From Planctomycetota bacterium (GTDB lineage Bacteria; Planctomycetota; Planctomycetia; Pirellulales; Pirellulaceae), in assembly GCA_029979005.1 (NCBI GenBank), contig JAPOIJ010000010.1:1-52824 (forward strand): DNA of 52,824 bases, read 5' to 3'. The stretch's first letter is position 1. Each line of letters begins with the position of its first letter. The translations under genes were made by a program, and so were the position numbers. The notes beneath the pieces are model-generated. The model did not search any database. It worked only from the letters and a program-made list of their open reading frames with translations, and was not told the DNA's origin. Below, in pieces: positions 19,494 to 28,841 of this stretch.

Positions 19494-21416
19494 CTACTCG
19501 TTATCCTTTTCTCCGAGCCCGACCATTTCCAGTAGTTTCAATGCATTCGTTGTTTCAGCAATGCCTTGTCGCATTTGGTAGTCAAACGTCATTACACGAA
19601 CACCGTCCACCTCTTCGAACTGCTCCGCAAAGTGCACCGTCTGACAAGCGGTCGCAAGGTCATCAGTGGTTGCCAAGTCTAAATCATGAGTCGAAATAGC
19701 GCCGATTGCATTTCCATCAATCAATTTACGAACGACACGACTGACCGCGATCTGCCGCTCCCGCGAGTTGGTCCCCTGAAGGATTTCATCCAACAAAAAC
19801 AACATCCGCTTCGGATTGTCGGCATCATGTTTTTTCGCTGTATCAACGATCGCCTTCAGTCGCTTCAACTCAGCCATGAAAAACGAAACGCCATCTGCCA
19901 GCGAGTCCGCAATCCGCATACTTGTCTCGATATGCAAAGGTGGCAACGAGAAAGTCTTTGCACACACAACACTCCCCATCTGCGCCAAGACAATGTTCAC
20001 ACCGACGCTTCGCAGCAGCGTACTCTTCCCTGACATATTGGAGCCAGTGACCAGCAATACCGTGCCAGGCGGCCCCAATTGGACATCATTGGCAACCCGG
20101 GACTCAGACAGCAGAGGATGCCCAACACTCGTCCCTTTGACAATGGCCGCTGAATTTTCATTAGCAGAATTAACTTCGGGAAACACCCACTCGGGCTCAT
20201 CCGCAGCCAACTTCGCCAGTGAGCACAAAGCCTCCCACTCACCCAAATCAGAAAACCAACCTCGTGCTTTTGCTCCGGTTCGACCTTTCCATTTCTCCAT
20301 CATGAACAATACATGAGCATCCCAGAAAAACAGAAACTCCAAAATGATATAGAGAATGAAGCCCATGCCGTTTCGCATATTTGCCAAAAAAACCAGAAGC
20401 CCCAATTTATGCATGCTCGGCTGAGCGCCATTGTCGGTGCGCTGAATACGATTCTGCAGCCCTTTAAGCTTCTGCGATTTAGCAGGGAATTGCGACGCCA
20501 TATCAAACAATGAAATGTAGTTTGCCGCTTGATCACTTCGCGAAGCAATGAGATTAAAATCATCATGAATAGCACCCGCGAATAAAATCGAGAGTCCAAA
20601 ATTGACTGCGCAGGCAGCAAACAACATCGATCCGCTAACCATCGCCGGCGCGATTCCAACCAGAAGCAAAACAATCGCCACTAACGAGACAAGTGAAGTC
20701 AACCGTGAAACCCAGATTACCCAACCGCGATTTTCAAACCACGAAGGACTTTCACACCAGTCCACAAAGCGACTCGGCCCCGACCGGGCAACGGAAAGTT
20801 GTTCGCAGAGCAGGCGAAATTGAAGCCTCCACTCGAACTCGGGCTTCAATTCAGCCACCGCTTCCTGCCGCAAGGCTATTTCATCAGCGAGCGCCCCGTC
20901 AATAATCCATCGCTTCAACGTTTCAGTACCAAGTGGCGTGCGTGTAATGCCCAGCAACTTGTAAACCGAGCTATCTCCCAGCAAATCCAAATCTTTCGAA
21001 ATAGGCGCGAATTCCACCGGCACATCAATCGGTTCGACTGAAATCTTGTCCCACTGGCGATGGTAACGCGCGAGTGATTCCTCGTGCATTTTCGAAAGAA
21101 GTGTGGAGAGCCGTAGTTCCGTTTGCATTTTTTCGTGAATAAATGCCACGACAAGAAATCCAATCAGCAGTACGGCACTGAGACAGTAAAACAACACGCC
21201 AAACGCCCAGGCATCGGCTGCCCCCATCAACAAACTTGCGAAAAAAGAGAGCAGCATGCCACCTCTCAAATAAGCGACGCTGCTCCACCGACCAGCGCAT
21301 CGCGCCACGGTCGCTTGCTCATGACTGAGCTTGTCCTGATAGTAAGCCAGTACCTCTTCTCTTGACTGCGGACAATTCATGTTGCTGTTTGTATCCCGTG
21401 TACCGTTTTCTACCAT
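19494..21416 (-). CDS. Membrane-anchored MutS-family ATPase
   Basis: 640 residues. The ATG at 21416 has GGGAG six bases upstream and is chosen over the adjacent TTG. Two to three hydrophobic segments lie near residues 48-95 (MLLSFFASLLMGA, VLFYCLSAVLLIGFLVVAFI), with another pair at about 245-285. The C-terminal third is the MutS ATPase, with Walker A TGSNMSGKST near residue 460, the ETSMRIADSLADGVSFF signature, Walker B MLFLLDEILQGTNS and a STHDLDL switch histidine. The mismatch-recognition and connector domains of MutS1 are absent. Such membrane MutS homologues occur in Bacteroidetes and Planctomycetes and are not established repair proteins; their role is unknown. The gene stands alone. 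Confidence 0.83.
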   Translation of the reverse strand: MVENGTRDTNSNMNCPQSREEVLAYYQDKLSHEQATVARCAGRWSSVAYLRGGMLLSFFASLLMGAADAWAFGVLFYCLSAVLLIGFLVVAFIHEKMQTELRLSTLLSKMHEESLARYHRQWDKISVEPIDVPVEFAPISKDLDLLGDSSVYKLLGITRTPLGTETLKRWIIDGALADEIALRQEAVAELKPEFEWRLQFRLLCEQLSVARSGPSRFVDWCESPSWFENRGWVIWVSRLTSLVSLVAIVLLLVGIAPAMVSGSMLFAACAVNFGLSILFAGAIHDDFNLIASRSDQAANYISLFDMASQFPAKSQKLKGLQNRIQRTDNGAQPSMHKLGLLVFLANMRNGMGFILYIILEFLFFWDAHVLFMMEKWKGRTGAKARGWFSDLGEWEALCSLAKLAADEPEWVFPEVNSANENSAAIVKGTSVGHPLLSESRVANDVQLGPPGTVLLVTGSNMSGKSTLLRSVGVNIVLAQMGSVVCAKTFSLPPLHIETSMRIADSLADGVSFFMAELKRLKAIVDTAKKHDADNPKRMLFLLDEILQGTNSRERQIAVSRVVRKLIDGNAIGAISTHDLDLATTDDLATACQTVHFAEQFEEVDGVRVMTFDYQMRQGIAETTNALKLLEMVGLGEKDNE

Positions 21417-21653
21417 CAATGCTCCCGATCTCCATGCGATCGCTTTGGTGTCCCCAAACTTGGTACCGCTTTAAATCTTCGGAGTAGACCGAGCTTTGCA
21501 AGGCCACATGCCTGCTACGGTTAGCGTCATCTCCACGCAAGCTCTAACCAGCTGACCCATTACTGCATGAAGGGCGTACCAAAGCCGAACCGCGTCCCGA
21601 CAGTGTAAACCAATTACCCAACTTAGGAAATTCGAACCAAGACGTTCAGCCCG

Positions 21654-22913
21654 CTAAAATCCGCCTAACTCCGTCGAGCGTTTTACACGTTGGATTGCAA
21701 TCATAAACGCTGCAGTTCGCAGACTTACATTCTTTTCGTTTGCCAATTGCCATACATCCTCAAATGCGGATGACAAAATTGAATCAAGCTGCTGCCGCAC
21801 ACGGTTCAAATCCCAACTGTAATACTGTCGGTTCTGCACCCACTCAAAATAGCTAACCGTTACACCACCCGCGTTGGCAAGAATGTCTGGGAGCACAGCA
21901 ACACCGCGTTCAAACAGTCGTTCATCCGCATCGGCATCAACAGGTCCGTTCGCCCCTTCCACAATATACTTCGCCCGAATCTTCTCAACATTCTCCATAG
22001 TCACAACACCACCGAGAGCGGCAGGAACTAGCAAATCGCAGTCCAACTCCAACAGTTCGTCGTTCGTTATTTTCTCTGCATTGTCAAATCCTTGAAGCGA
22101 CCTGTTTTCGATCACATGATGTAGCGCTGCGGGAATATCGAGTCCATCTTCGCGGTAGTAAGCACCGCTCACATCACTGATGCCTACAATTTTAAACTCT
22201 GACTCATACATAAACTTCGCTGCATGCGAGCCAACATTTCCAAATCCCTGAATTACGACACGCGTATCCTTTGGCAACCTCCCCAGACGCTTCAACATTT
22301 TAAAAGAGAGAATTCCAACACCACGACCGGTCGCCTCTTCTCGTCCTTTAGCACCGTAGTCCTCAACAGGCTTACCTGTGATGCACGCCGGATTGAATCC
22401 ATGGTATTTTTCCCATTGATTTCTAATCCAGGCCATCGTTTCCGAATTAGTTCCCATATCCGGGGCAGGGATGTCGCGATCAGGACCGATAATGTCGTGG
22501 ATCTGATCAATAAATTTTCGCGTGATTCTTTCGTTCTCTTTACGGCTCAGTTCACGCGGCGCCACGCAAATCCCCCCCTTGGCTCCGCCATAAGGAATGT
22601 TGACGACGGCCGTCTTCCAGGTCATCAGGGAAGCGAGCGCCCGAACTTCGTCCAGATCAACGTCCGGATGGTATCGCAAACCACCCTTCATTGGCCCTCG
22701 TGCGTTGTTGTGCTGAACACGATACCCCACCAAAGTCTCTAACCGCCCGTCATCCATTTCAACGGGGACTTCAACCGTGATCTCACGCTTCGGCATCTTT
22801 AGCAATCGCCGCGTGCTCTCTTCTAGCTCCAATGCATCTGCAGCGCGTTCGAAGTAATGGAGCACCGTTTCATAGGCGTTCATATGTTTACGATTTGCAA
22901 CATTCGAATTCAT
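21654..22913 (-). CDS. gdhA: Glutamate dehydrogenase (Glu/Leu/Phe/Val dehydrogenase family)
   Basis: 419 residues, the length of hexameric NAD-type glutamate dehydrogenases. The substrate-binding PMKGGLRYHPDV and catalytic-lysine AVVNIPYGGAKGG segments and the P-A-P-D-M-G-T motif are intact. The dinucleotide fold follows with VIQGFGNVGSHAAKF. It interconverts glutamate and 2-oxoglutarate plus ammonia. The ATG at 22913 is used; a second ATG at 22883 would remove ten non-conserved residues. It is divergent from the pseudokinase gene across 265 bp and has no metabolic partner next to it. Confidence 0.93.
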   Translation of the reverse strand: MNSNVANRKHMNAYETVLHYFERAADALELEESTRRLLKMPKREITVEVPVEMDDGRLETLVGYRVQHNNARGPMKGGLRYHPDVDLDEVRALASLMTWKTAVVNIPYGGAKGGICVAPRELSRKENERITRKFIDQIHDIIGPDRDIPAPDMGTNSETMAWIRNQWEKYHGFNPACITGKPVEDYGAKGREEATGRGVGILSFKMLKRLGRLPKDTRVVIQGFGNVGSHAAKFMYESEFKIVGISDVSGAYYREDGLDIPAALHHVIENRSLQGFDNAEKITNDELLELDCDLLVPAALGGVVTMENVEKIRAKYIVEGANGPVDADADERLFERGVAVLPDILANAGGVTVSYFEWVQNRQYYSWDLNRVRQQLDSILSSAFEDVWQLANEKNVSLRTAAFMIAIQRVKRSTELGGF

Positions 22914-23130
22914 CTAACCGCTCACTGATCTAAAAATGCCGTTCTGTCCGTCAGAATTCCAACATAGCTGTAACGAACTAACCGCAATTAACCTATCTTG
23001 TTGTTATTGCATCAATTTAACGAACTTTGACGCACTACGATTTACCTGATTTTTGACCTACAATATAACATCGGTAGATAACCGCAATCAGGGCACCTAA
23101 AAAGCAGTTTCCCTGACAAACGAAAACAAT

Positions 23131-23146
23131 CACAGGCGAGCCTGTG
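23131..23146. repeat. 16-bp perfect inverted repeat in the gdhA/pseudokinase spacer
   Basis: CACAGGC-GA-GCCTGTG is a perfect 7-bp palindrome, or a 6-bp hairpin with a CGAG loop. It lies 33 bases upstream of the GTG start of the pseudokinase and ends 13 bases before a run of eight or more T. It could be a terminator of upstream transcription, an operator or a dispersed palindrome; the gap before the T-run argues against a standard terminator. Confidence 0.55.
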
Positions 23147-23178
23147 GTGTAACCTGATTTTTTTTAATTAGGCAGCTC

Positions 23179-26100
23179 GTGACAATCGACATAACTCAAT
23201 TCTGGAACCTCCTGACCGAAAGCAAATTGGTTGGAGTCGCTGAAACACAGACCTTATTCTCGGAATTTTCTGAATTCTCGGAAGAAAAAAATCCGGATTC
23301 TCTCGCCGAATTCCTGATCAACAAAAAGGCAATTACGCGCTACCAATCAAAAATTCTGCTGGCCGGCTATCATGGCCCTTTTCAATACGGAAATTACGTC
23401 GTCACCGAACAAATTGAATCAGGTTTTTTCCGCAACCAATTCAAAGCCAGACACAAAAAAACAAGCTATCCGGTATTCTTACAATTTATTCCCGGTACCG
23501 AAACTTCAGACTTGGAAACTTGGGAAAAAATTGAAAATGAAGTGACTCGACTTGTCCCGATCCGACACCCAAATTTGGCCGAAACCTTCGAGTCGGTGAC
23601 TACGGCTGAACACCGCTTTGTCGTCACACAATTAGCAAAAGGGGTAAACCTACACGAAAAATTGCCCCGCAAGTCAAGGCTTCCCTGGAAGAAAGCATGC
23701 GAGGTCATGGCTCAAGCTCTCAAAGGTCTCGAGCAACTTCATACAAACAAAATTGTCCACAATGCGGTTTCTCCACGTACAATCTGGATCTCCAAAAACG
23801 GAGCAGTTCAACTTCGTCCCAGCCTGACCCAGGATTTAGAATTTGACGCTCCCGATAAATCTGAAAAAGGGAGTGAATCAAAATTTGACTACCTTGCCCC
23901 TGAAGCTTGGGATACCGCCAACACGGATTGGACAGACGAGCAGGGCATCGCTCAAGATTTGTACTCGGTGGGTTGCACCCTCTATCGAATCATTTCCGGC
24001 AAGCCGCCGTTTTCAGAACAGGATTTAAAAAAGAAAAAGAACGCGTGCTTAAACGATAGACCGCCAACACTTGAGAAGTACGAACTACCCGACGAATTAT
24101 CAACTCTGATAAGCCAGCTACTTGCAAAAAAACCAGGTGACCGTCCGACATCCGCTCAGCAGGTTGGCAATATGTTGGCATTGCTCTCAGGCAAGGCAAA
24201 AGAAATCGAAACACTCGCCGCAGCCCCTTCGAAATCGCGACTGTTATTTCGAAAATCACTTAGCCCCGACTTTCCGGGCTATGCGCCAATTGCAGAAAAA
24301 TCCATTCCGGAGATTGAGACCGGAGAAGAGAACGAACCGCTGGTCGACTCTTCTGAACGCTCAATCGAACGTAGTGAAAAAATTCAAGCGGCGGCAGAAG
24401 CAGCCCTGCGGCGTAAAAAGAACCGATGGAAAGTACCCGCTGCGATTGCGGCCGGCTTATTGGCGTTATCGTCACTAAGTGCTTTGCTTATCTACAACGC
24501 CTCAAACACGAAGGTCGTAGATATCTCCCCGAATGAATCCGAACCCGAAAACAACGACCCCGAAAACTCTGAGCCGATTAAACCTGGGACGACTCTTCCC
24601 GAGACGATTGATTCTCCTCCGGGTTTACGTCCGACTCTCGTTCAAAAATTAATTGACGACGACGATCGCTCGCTCTGGGAAACCCCTACCAATGGATCGC
24701 CGTTAGCAATTTCTTACGTGCCGCCAGCACCGAGAATTTTGTTTTCCCTCCGTTTATCGGAACTGCTGAGTTCTCCTGAGGGGAATTTAGTTGTGCAGAG
24801 CCTTGGCCCGTCGATGGCTGAGGTCATTAAGAACTTCCAAAATCAGAGTGGAGCAGAACTCGAAAACATCGAACGGTTAACGGTATCCTTTCACAATACC
24901 GGAGAGTTAACCTACTCACCGTATTTCATAGTCGAGCTTCGAAGCCCCATCGAAAAATCACGTCTAATGCAAGCGTGGAACGGACCCACCTTACAAACGC
25001 TCGAAAACGAACAGGAAATCTACACCTCCAACGATGGAAAAACCGCGTTTTACTTAATTTATGACAACCAAGCCAATACTCTCGCGCCAACCGATCCTGT
25101 CGATGAGGAATCCCCGGAAGACCAAGGGGAATCCGTTAGCGAGCAGAATTCCGAAGTCCAAATCTCGAAATTTGCCTTCAGTGAAAAACAACTGATTGAA
25201 AATGTTGCCCTCAATCTCGGCGCTTCAATGCTTGCCGGCTCTTTAGGAGACCTACTGGAATGGACTGACCGTGATCGCCATGTCAACATGCTGTTTTTAC
25301 GGAGTTCATTATTCAACGATCAGGGACAAAGCCTCATGGGTCCTCGGGCGAAACTGCTCAACCGAGAGCTAAGCATTATGATGCCGGATGAAGTTCGAGG
25401 AGGTCTCGTTAGTTTCCACCTCGACGAAGAGTGCTACTGCGAATTAATTCTCGACAAAAACGTCGATTTAAAAGCGTTGGATCTGCAGACAATGATGGCC
25501 GCCGAATTTAAGAAACAGCGTGATCAAATCATGCTGTTCGTCGCCAAGATACCGTCTAGTCAATATTGGGATGTAGTTCGCATTCGCTATGGTGGAATGC
25601 TTGCGGACTTCTACAAAAACCTACGTTGGAACGTCGAGCATGGTCAGGTAATCGCGAACTGCTGGCTCCCGCCAATGGCGGCACACAACTTACTCGCAGC
25701 CACCGAACATGCCATTTCATTTTCTGCTGGAACCGGGGCTGCCGTCGAGCCCCAATACGCCGGTCCCAAAACTCTCGACGAGTTGCTCGCAATGAAACGA
25801 GATTTAAATATCGCCAATCCTCCCGATCTGAATGTACTTATCGCAGATCTCCAAACAGAAATAAAAGATGACCTTGGCAAACTTCCTTTTGAATTCAACA
25901 TTCGCCTGATTGGATCGGATCTTGAAAAAGACGGCATCACAAAAAATCAACGTCCAAGCGAACTGGTGATCGAACAAAAAAGCGTCTCAGAAATCCTGAC
26001 TTCAATCATGATTGCCGCCAACCCTTCCAAAGATATCTCCGGAGCGAACGACCCAATGTGTAAACTTATTTGGGTGGTGAGCGATGATCCGGAAAAGCCG

Positions 26101-26193
26101 GGACAAAAGGCAATTTTGATTACGACCAGAGCCGCGGCAGCCGCTAAATCCTACCAATTGCCCCCCGCCTTTCAGGTACCTGAGTTACCCTAA
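23179..26193 (+). CDS. Membrane Ser/Thr protein pseudokinase with large extracytoplasmic domain
   Basis: 1004 residues with a GTG start. Residues 1-68 form the small helical domain that usually precedes planctomycete Ser/Thr kinases (ending LINKKAITRYQSKILLAG). A kinase fold follows at about 70-335: the C-lobe is recognisable from YLAPEAW (APE at 240-242), DLYSVGCTLYRIISGKPPF (from 260) and the KKPGDRPTSAQQ end. Catalytic residues are lost. The HRDxKxxN loop reads HNAVSPRT (194-201), the beta-3 lysine position reads VFLQF, no DFG is found and the Gly loop is ESGFF. A basic stretch and one membrane helix (about 419-440) separate it from a ~560-residue extracytoplasmic part. Residues ~515-800 of that part resemble the secreted protein at 50186-51220. 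A signalling scaffold is likely; phosphotransfer is not. Confidence 0.85.
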   Translation: MTIDITQFWNLLTESKLVGVAETQTLFSEFSEFSEEKNPDSLAEFLINKKAITRYQSKILLAGYHGPFQYGNYVVTEQIESGFFRNQFKARHKKTSYPVFLQFIPGTETSDLETWEKIENEVTRLVPIRHPNLAETFESVTTAEHRFVVTQLAKGVNLHEKLPRKSRLPWKKACEVMAQALKGLEQLHTNKIVHNAVSPRTIWISKNGAVQLRPSLTQDLEFDAPDKSEKGSESKFDYLAPEAWDTANTDWTDEQGIAQDLYSVGCTLYRIISGKPPFSEQDLKKKKNACLNDRPPTLEKYELPDELSTLISQLLAKKPGDRPTSAQQVGNMLALLSGKAKEIETLAAAPSKSRLLFRKSLSPDFPGYAPIAEKSIPEIETGEENEPLVDSSERSIERSEKIQAAAEAALRRKKNRWKVPAAIAAGLLALSSLSALLIYNASNTKVVDISPNESEPENNDPENSEPIKPGTTLPETIDSPPGLRPTLVQKLIDDDDRSLWETPTNGSPLAISYVPPAPRILFSLRLSELLSSPEGNLVVQSLGPSMAEVIKNFQNQSGAELENIERLTVSFHNTGELTYSPYFIVELRSPIEKSRLMQAWNGPTLQTLENEQEIYTSNDGKTAFYLIYDNQANTLAPTDPVDEESPEDQGESVSEQNSEVQISKFAFSEKQLIENVALNLGASMLAGSLGDLLEWTDRDRHVNMLFLRSSLFNDQGQSLMGPRAKLLNRELSIMMPDEVRGGLVSFHLDEECYCELILDKNVDLKALDLQTMMAAEFKKQRDQIMLFVAKIPSSQYWDVVRIRYGGMLADFYKNLRWNVEHGQVIANCWLPPMAAHNLLAATEHAISFSAGTGAAVEPQYAGPKTLDELLAMKRDLNIANPPDLNVLIADLQTEIKDDLGKLPFEFNIRLIGSDLEKDGITKNQRPSELVIEQKSVSEILTSIMIAANPSKDISGANDPMCKLIWVVSDDPEKPGQKAILITTRAAAAAKSYQLPPAFQVPELP

Positions 26194-26527
26194 TTCAGCA
26201 ACCGTTTGAGCGTCGTGCCCCAGACACGACCTGACAAAAAATCTTTTTAGTCAAACAAACCCCATCCGCACGAACACCCCAGATTTCAAGCTTGAACTCG
26301 CCATCGGCTAAGTGTCGCCAGATAATTGCTGGGGAACATGCCTTTAAGCCCCGTAGAACCGCCGAAACCCTAGGAAATCGATTGGATTCCGTAATTCGAT
26401 TGAAAGATGGCGTGTGCAATGTCGACGAAAACCATAGAATGACTCGGTACAGCGAACCGTGGAAAAAACCATGTTCCGTCACGTCGCCGTCCGGTAAACG
26501 ACTACATTCACTCGACGAGGTTCTCCG
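26194..26527. other. 334-bp spacer in a possible two-gene unit
   Basis: No supported gene. An A/T-rich inverted repeat (TGAC-A-AAAAA against TTTTT-A-GTCA) lies at 26232-26253, about 40 bases after the pseudokinase stop. It could be a weak terminator, although it lacks a GC-rich stem. The last 20 bases contain GAGG nine bases before the GTG start of the next gene. Confidence 0.4.
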
Positions 26528-28795
26528 GTGCAGCCATTTTCCCTCATCTGTAAGTCATGTGCAGCTCGACTGAAGGTCACCAAAGCCTCAGCCGTTGGAC
26601 AATTACTAGCCTGTCCGAAATGCGGAACCATGTTGCACGTGACGCCACCGGCAGGATGGTCGCCTCCTCCATCACAATCTGATTCACAGATTTCCAGTGA
26701 AAGTTTTGAAGAATCATCCGTCGCTGGCAAAGGGAACTTTGAGGATATCGAAGACCTTTTGACCGACGCTTTACCCGCCTCAAGTCCCCCGTCCGCTCCT
26801 CTCCACAAAACATCTTCATCTGAACCCGCCGCCCGCAATTCCAATGCAAGTGATTCAGCTCAAAAAAACAACTCAGACCATTTAGTTAAAGGACCCGTGC
26901 TTCCTAATGACCAATGGACTGGTGAAGGAACGCGACGTCGCAAAACATTTTCACTTGTGATATTTGGTGGATTAGCAACGATCCTGTTACTTGCTGCCGT
27001 TTGCGTAGCGATTGTTCTTAATGCGTCTCCGAACAATTCAGAAACTGCTAACGCGACCGACCCCCAACCTAATTTGGATCCCGTCGCCGAAGCAAACAAT
27101 CCGGAAGGGATGCTCGAGGAAGATGATCTGATAGACGTCGGCCCCTTTGCTGAAGCTCCCATTGAAAAACAAGGCACCCCGGATGTGGGTGAGGCTCCAC
27201 CAATCATCGACGCTCAACCCAATCCAGGTAACCAACAAGCAACCAACCAACAAACTGAAAACAATGCTGATCAAGTCGCCGCTGAGCCGCCTGCGAAAAC
27301 GGGGGGGAAGAATTTTAAACTGCAAGAGATGGGTGCTCCGGGCGTAGGTGAACTCGCAAACCCTAATCAGGAGAACAATGCAGAAAACGATCAAGAATTC
27401 AAAGAAATGGAAGCGCCCCCCAAACTATCCGGAGCGAGTCCGTTCTCTGAACCACCGCCGAGCTCACCGTTGGATATTGAACCGACGGAAGAACCTTCTC
27501 CCCAAACCCAAATTGGCATGGTTGAAGCCTTTGAAAACGATCTTGGTAACTTAACCGACTTACTCGCGGGCGCCGGCACCTCACTAATGGAATTCAAGGA
27601 TCTAACTGCCGCGATCCGAACTCGAGAGAACATCGGAATTCCCAAATACATTATCGACAAACCCGAGCTTCCCGAACTGGAAATTGAAGAAACGCTTGAG
27701 CTTTTTGTCCCGGGAATGAAATTTGAGTCGCCGGTTCACTTACAGAGAATCCTACGCGACCTTTCCTCACTGTCCGGCTTGCCAATAACAATTGACGCTC
27801 GCTCAATTGCGGCTTCAGGGAAACTACCTAATCCGAAAGTTAAGTTTGACAAATCAAACGCCTCACTCAAAGAAACCCTGGAGGACCTTCTAGCCTCGCT
27901 GGAAATGCAGTACAGGGTGGACGGGAACGGAATTTCCGTGGGCGTTTTCCCCGGCAGTGAAAAAACGCAGAAAACATTCGAATTTCCGGATCTTATTGCA
28001 TTAAATCCAGAATCCAGACTTCAGCTAATTTCTGAAATTCAGGTTCTTATCGCACCTGAATCCTGGGTCGCTGAAAACGAACCGGCAAGCATTACGGTGA
28101 AGGACAATCAAATTGTTGTTAACTGCAGTGAATCGGTTCAAAATCAATTGGAAGAATTATTGACCAAGCTGAACGCATCGTTGAAACTTAAGACCGATCC
28201 GGCGGATCCAACTGCGATTAAAACACTCGCTTCAAAATGGAAGAAACTTGAATCAGAGCTTGCCCAGAACTCTCAACTCAAGCAATCAGTCCAGTCCGAT
28301 TTGACAGTATTCCTGGAACGTCTTCGTGAAAACACTGGCATCACCACAATTCCTGACTTTAACGCTCTTTTGAGCGACGGTTGGGGGCCACAAACCTCTA
28401 TTCCCGGCAATGTCGTCGAAACCACAATGCAACGCACGATCGAAGAGTTAACTCGATCCATGAATCTGACCTACACGGCGGTCGACGGTAAAACGCTCAT
28501 GATTACGACCTACGACCGTGCAGCTCAACTAATCGACCTTGAGGTTTATGCGCTGAGTGGATTAGTTCCGGAACGATTACCTACACCTCAATTTCAGCGA
28601 TTGATTATTGAAACGCTTGGCTCACAACTTAACTCAGAAAAAGTCCGCTATATCTACCAGCCCGTCTGCAATTGCTTAATCGTCACGGCGCCTCAACAGA
28701 TTCAACGCCAAGTGGAAGCACTTATCAAACGCTTAAAGAAAGAATTGAATGCTGAGCCGACGGATGACCTGAATCTGATTCAAGCCTCCCAATAG
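26528..28795 (+). CDS. Zinc-ribbon membrane protein with STN/secretin-N-like domains
   Basis: 755 residues with a GTG start preceded by GAGG at a suitable distance. Residues 1-40 carry a zinc-ribbon with CKSC (9-12) and CPKC, the cytoplasmic MJ0042-like tag common in planctomycete membrane proteins. A membrane helix (TFSLVIFGGLATILLLAAVCVAIVL, about 140-165) is followed by a long acidic, Asn/Pro/Glu-rich linker. The C-terminal ~370 residues contain two regions that resemble the short N-terminal domain of secretins and TonB receptors: VHLQRILRDLSSLSGLPITID with a following KVKFDKSNASLKETLEDLL, and TMQRTIEELTRSMNLTYTAVDGK. No secretin pore domain is present. It follows the pseudokinase on the same strand and the pair may act together across the membrane; this is inference. 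Confidence 0.72.
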   Translation: MQPFSLICKSCAARLKVTKASAVGQLLACPKCGTMLHVTPPAGWSPPPSQSDSQISSESFEESSVAGKGNFEDIEDLLTDALPASSPPSAPLHKTSSSEPAARNSNASDSAQKNNSDHLVKGPVLPNDQWTGEGTRRRKTFSLVIFGGLATILLLAAVCVAIVLNASPNNSETANATDPQPNLDPVAEANNPEGMLEEDDLIDVGPFAEAPIEKQGTPDVGEAPPIIDAQPNPGNQQATNQQTENNADQVAAEPPAKTGGKNFKLQEMGAPGVGELANPNQENNAENDQEFKEMEAPPKLSGASPFSEPPPSSPLDIEPTEEPSPQTQIGMVEAFENDLGNLTDLLAGAGTSLMEFKDLTAAIRTRENIGIPKYIIDKPELPELEIEETLELFVPGMKFESPVHLQRILRDLSSLSGLPITIDARSIAASGKLPNPKVKFDKSNASLKETLEDLLASLEMQYRVDGNGISVGVFPGSEKTQKTFEFPDLIALNPESRLQLISEIQVLIAPESWVAENEPASITVKDNQIVVNCSESVQNQLEELLTKLNASLKLKTDPADPTAIKTLASKWKKLESELAQNSQLKQSVQSDLTVFLERLRENTGITTIPDFNALLSDGWGPQTSIPGNVVETTMQRTIEELTRSMNLTYTAVDGKTLMITTYDRAAQLIDLEVYALSGLVPERLPTPQFQRLIIETLGSQLNSEKVRYIYQPVCNCLIVTAPQQIQRQVEALIKRLKKELNAEPTDDLNLIQASQ

Positions 28796-28841
28796 CCCTG
28801 AACACTCGCCGTTTTCGACCTTCGGATTACACGCAAGGTTC

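Noticed and set aside
21541..21560. tRNA D-arm-like string on the minus strand (TCAGCTGGTTAGAGC) in the gap between mutS-like and gdhA genes
   Set aside because: No T-arm (GGTTCRANNCC), no acceptor stem and a poor anticodon loop follow, so it is not a tRNA.
21780..21830. GGTTCAAATCC-like T-arm string
   Set aside because: It lies inside the conserved gdhA coding region and has no matching arms.
26195..26573. Two overlapping frames (95 and 93 codons) on opposite strands in the pseudokinase-STN gap
   Set aside because: Composition is not protein-like and neither has family features; one overlaps the next gene's start.
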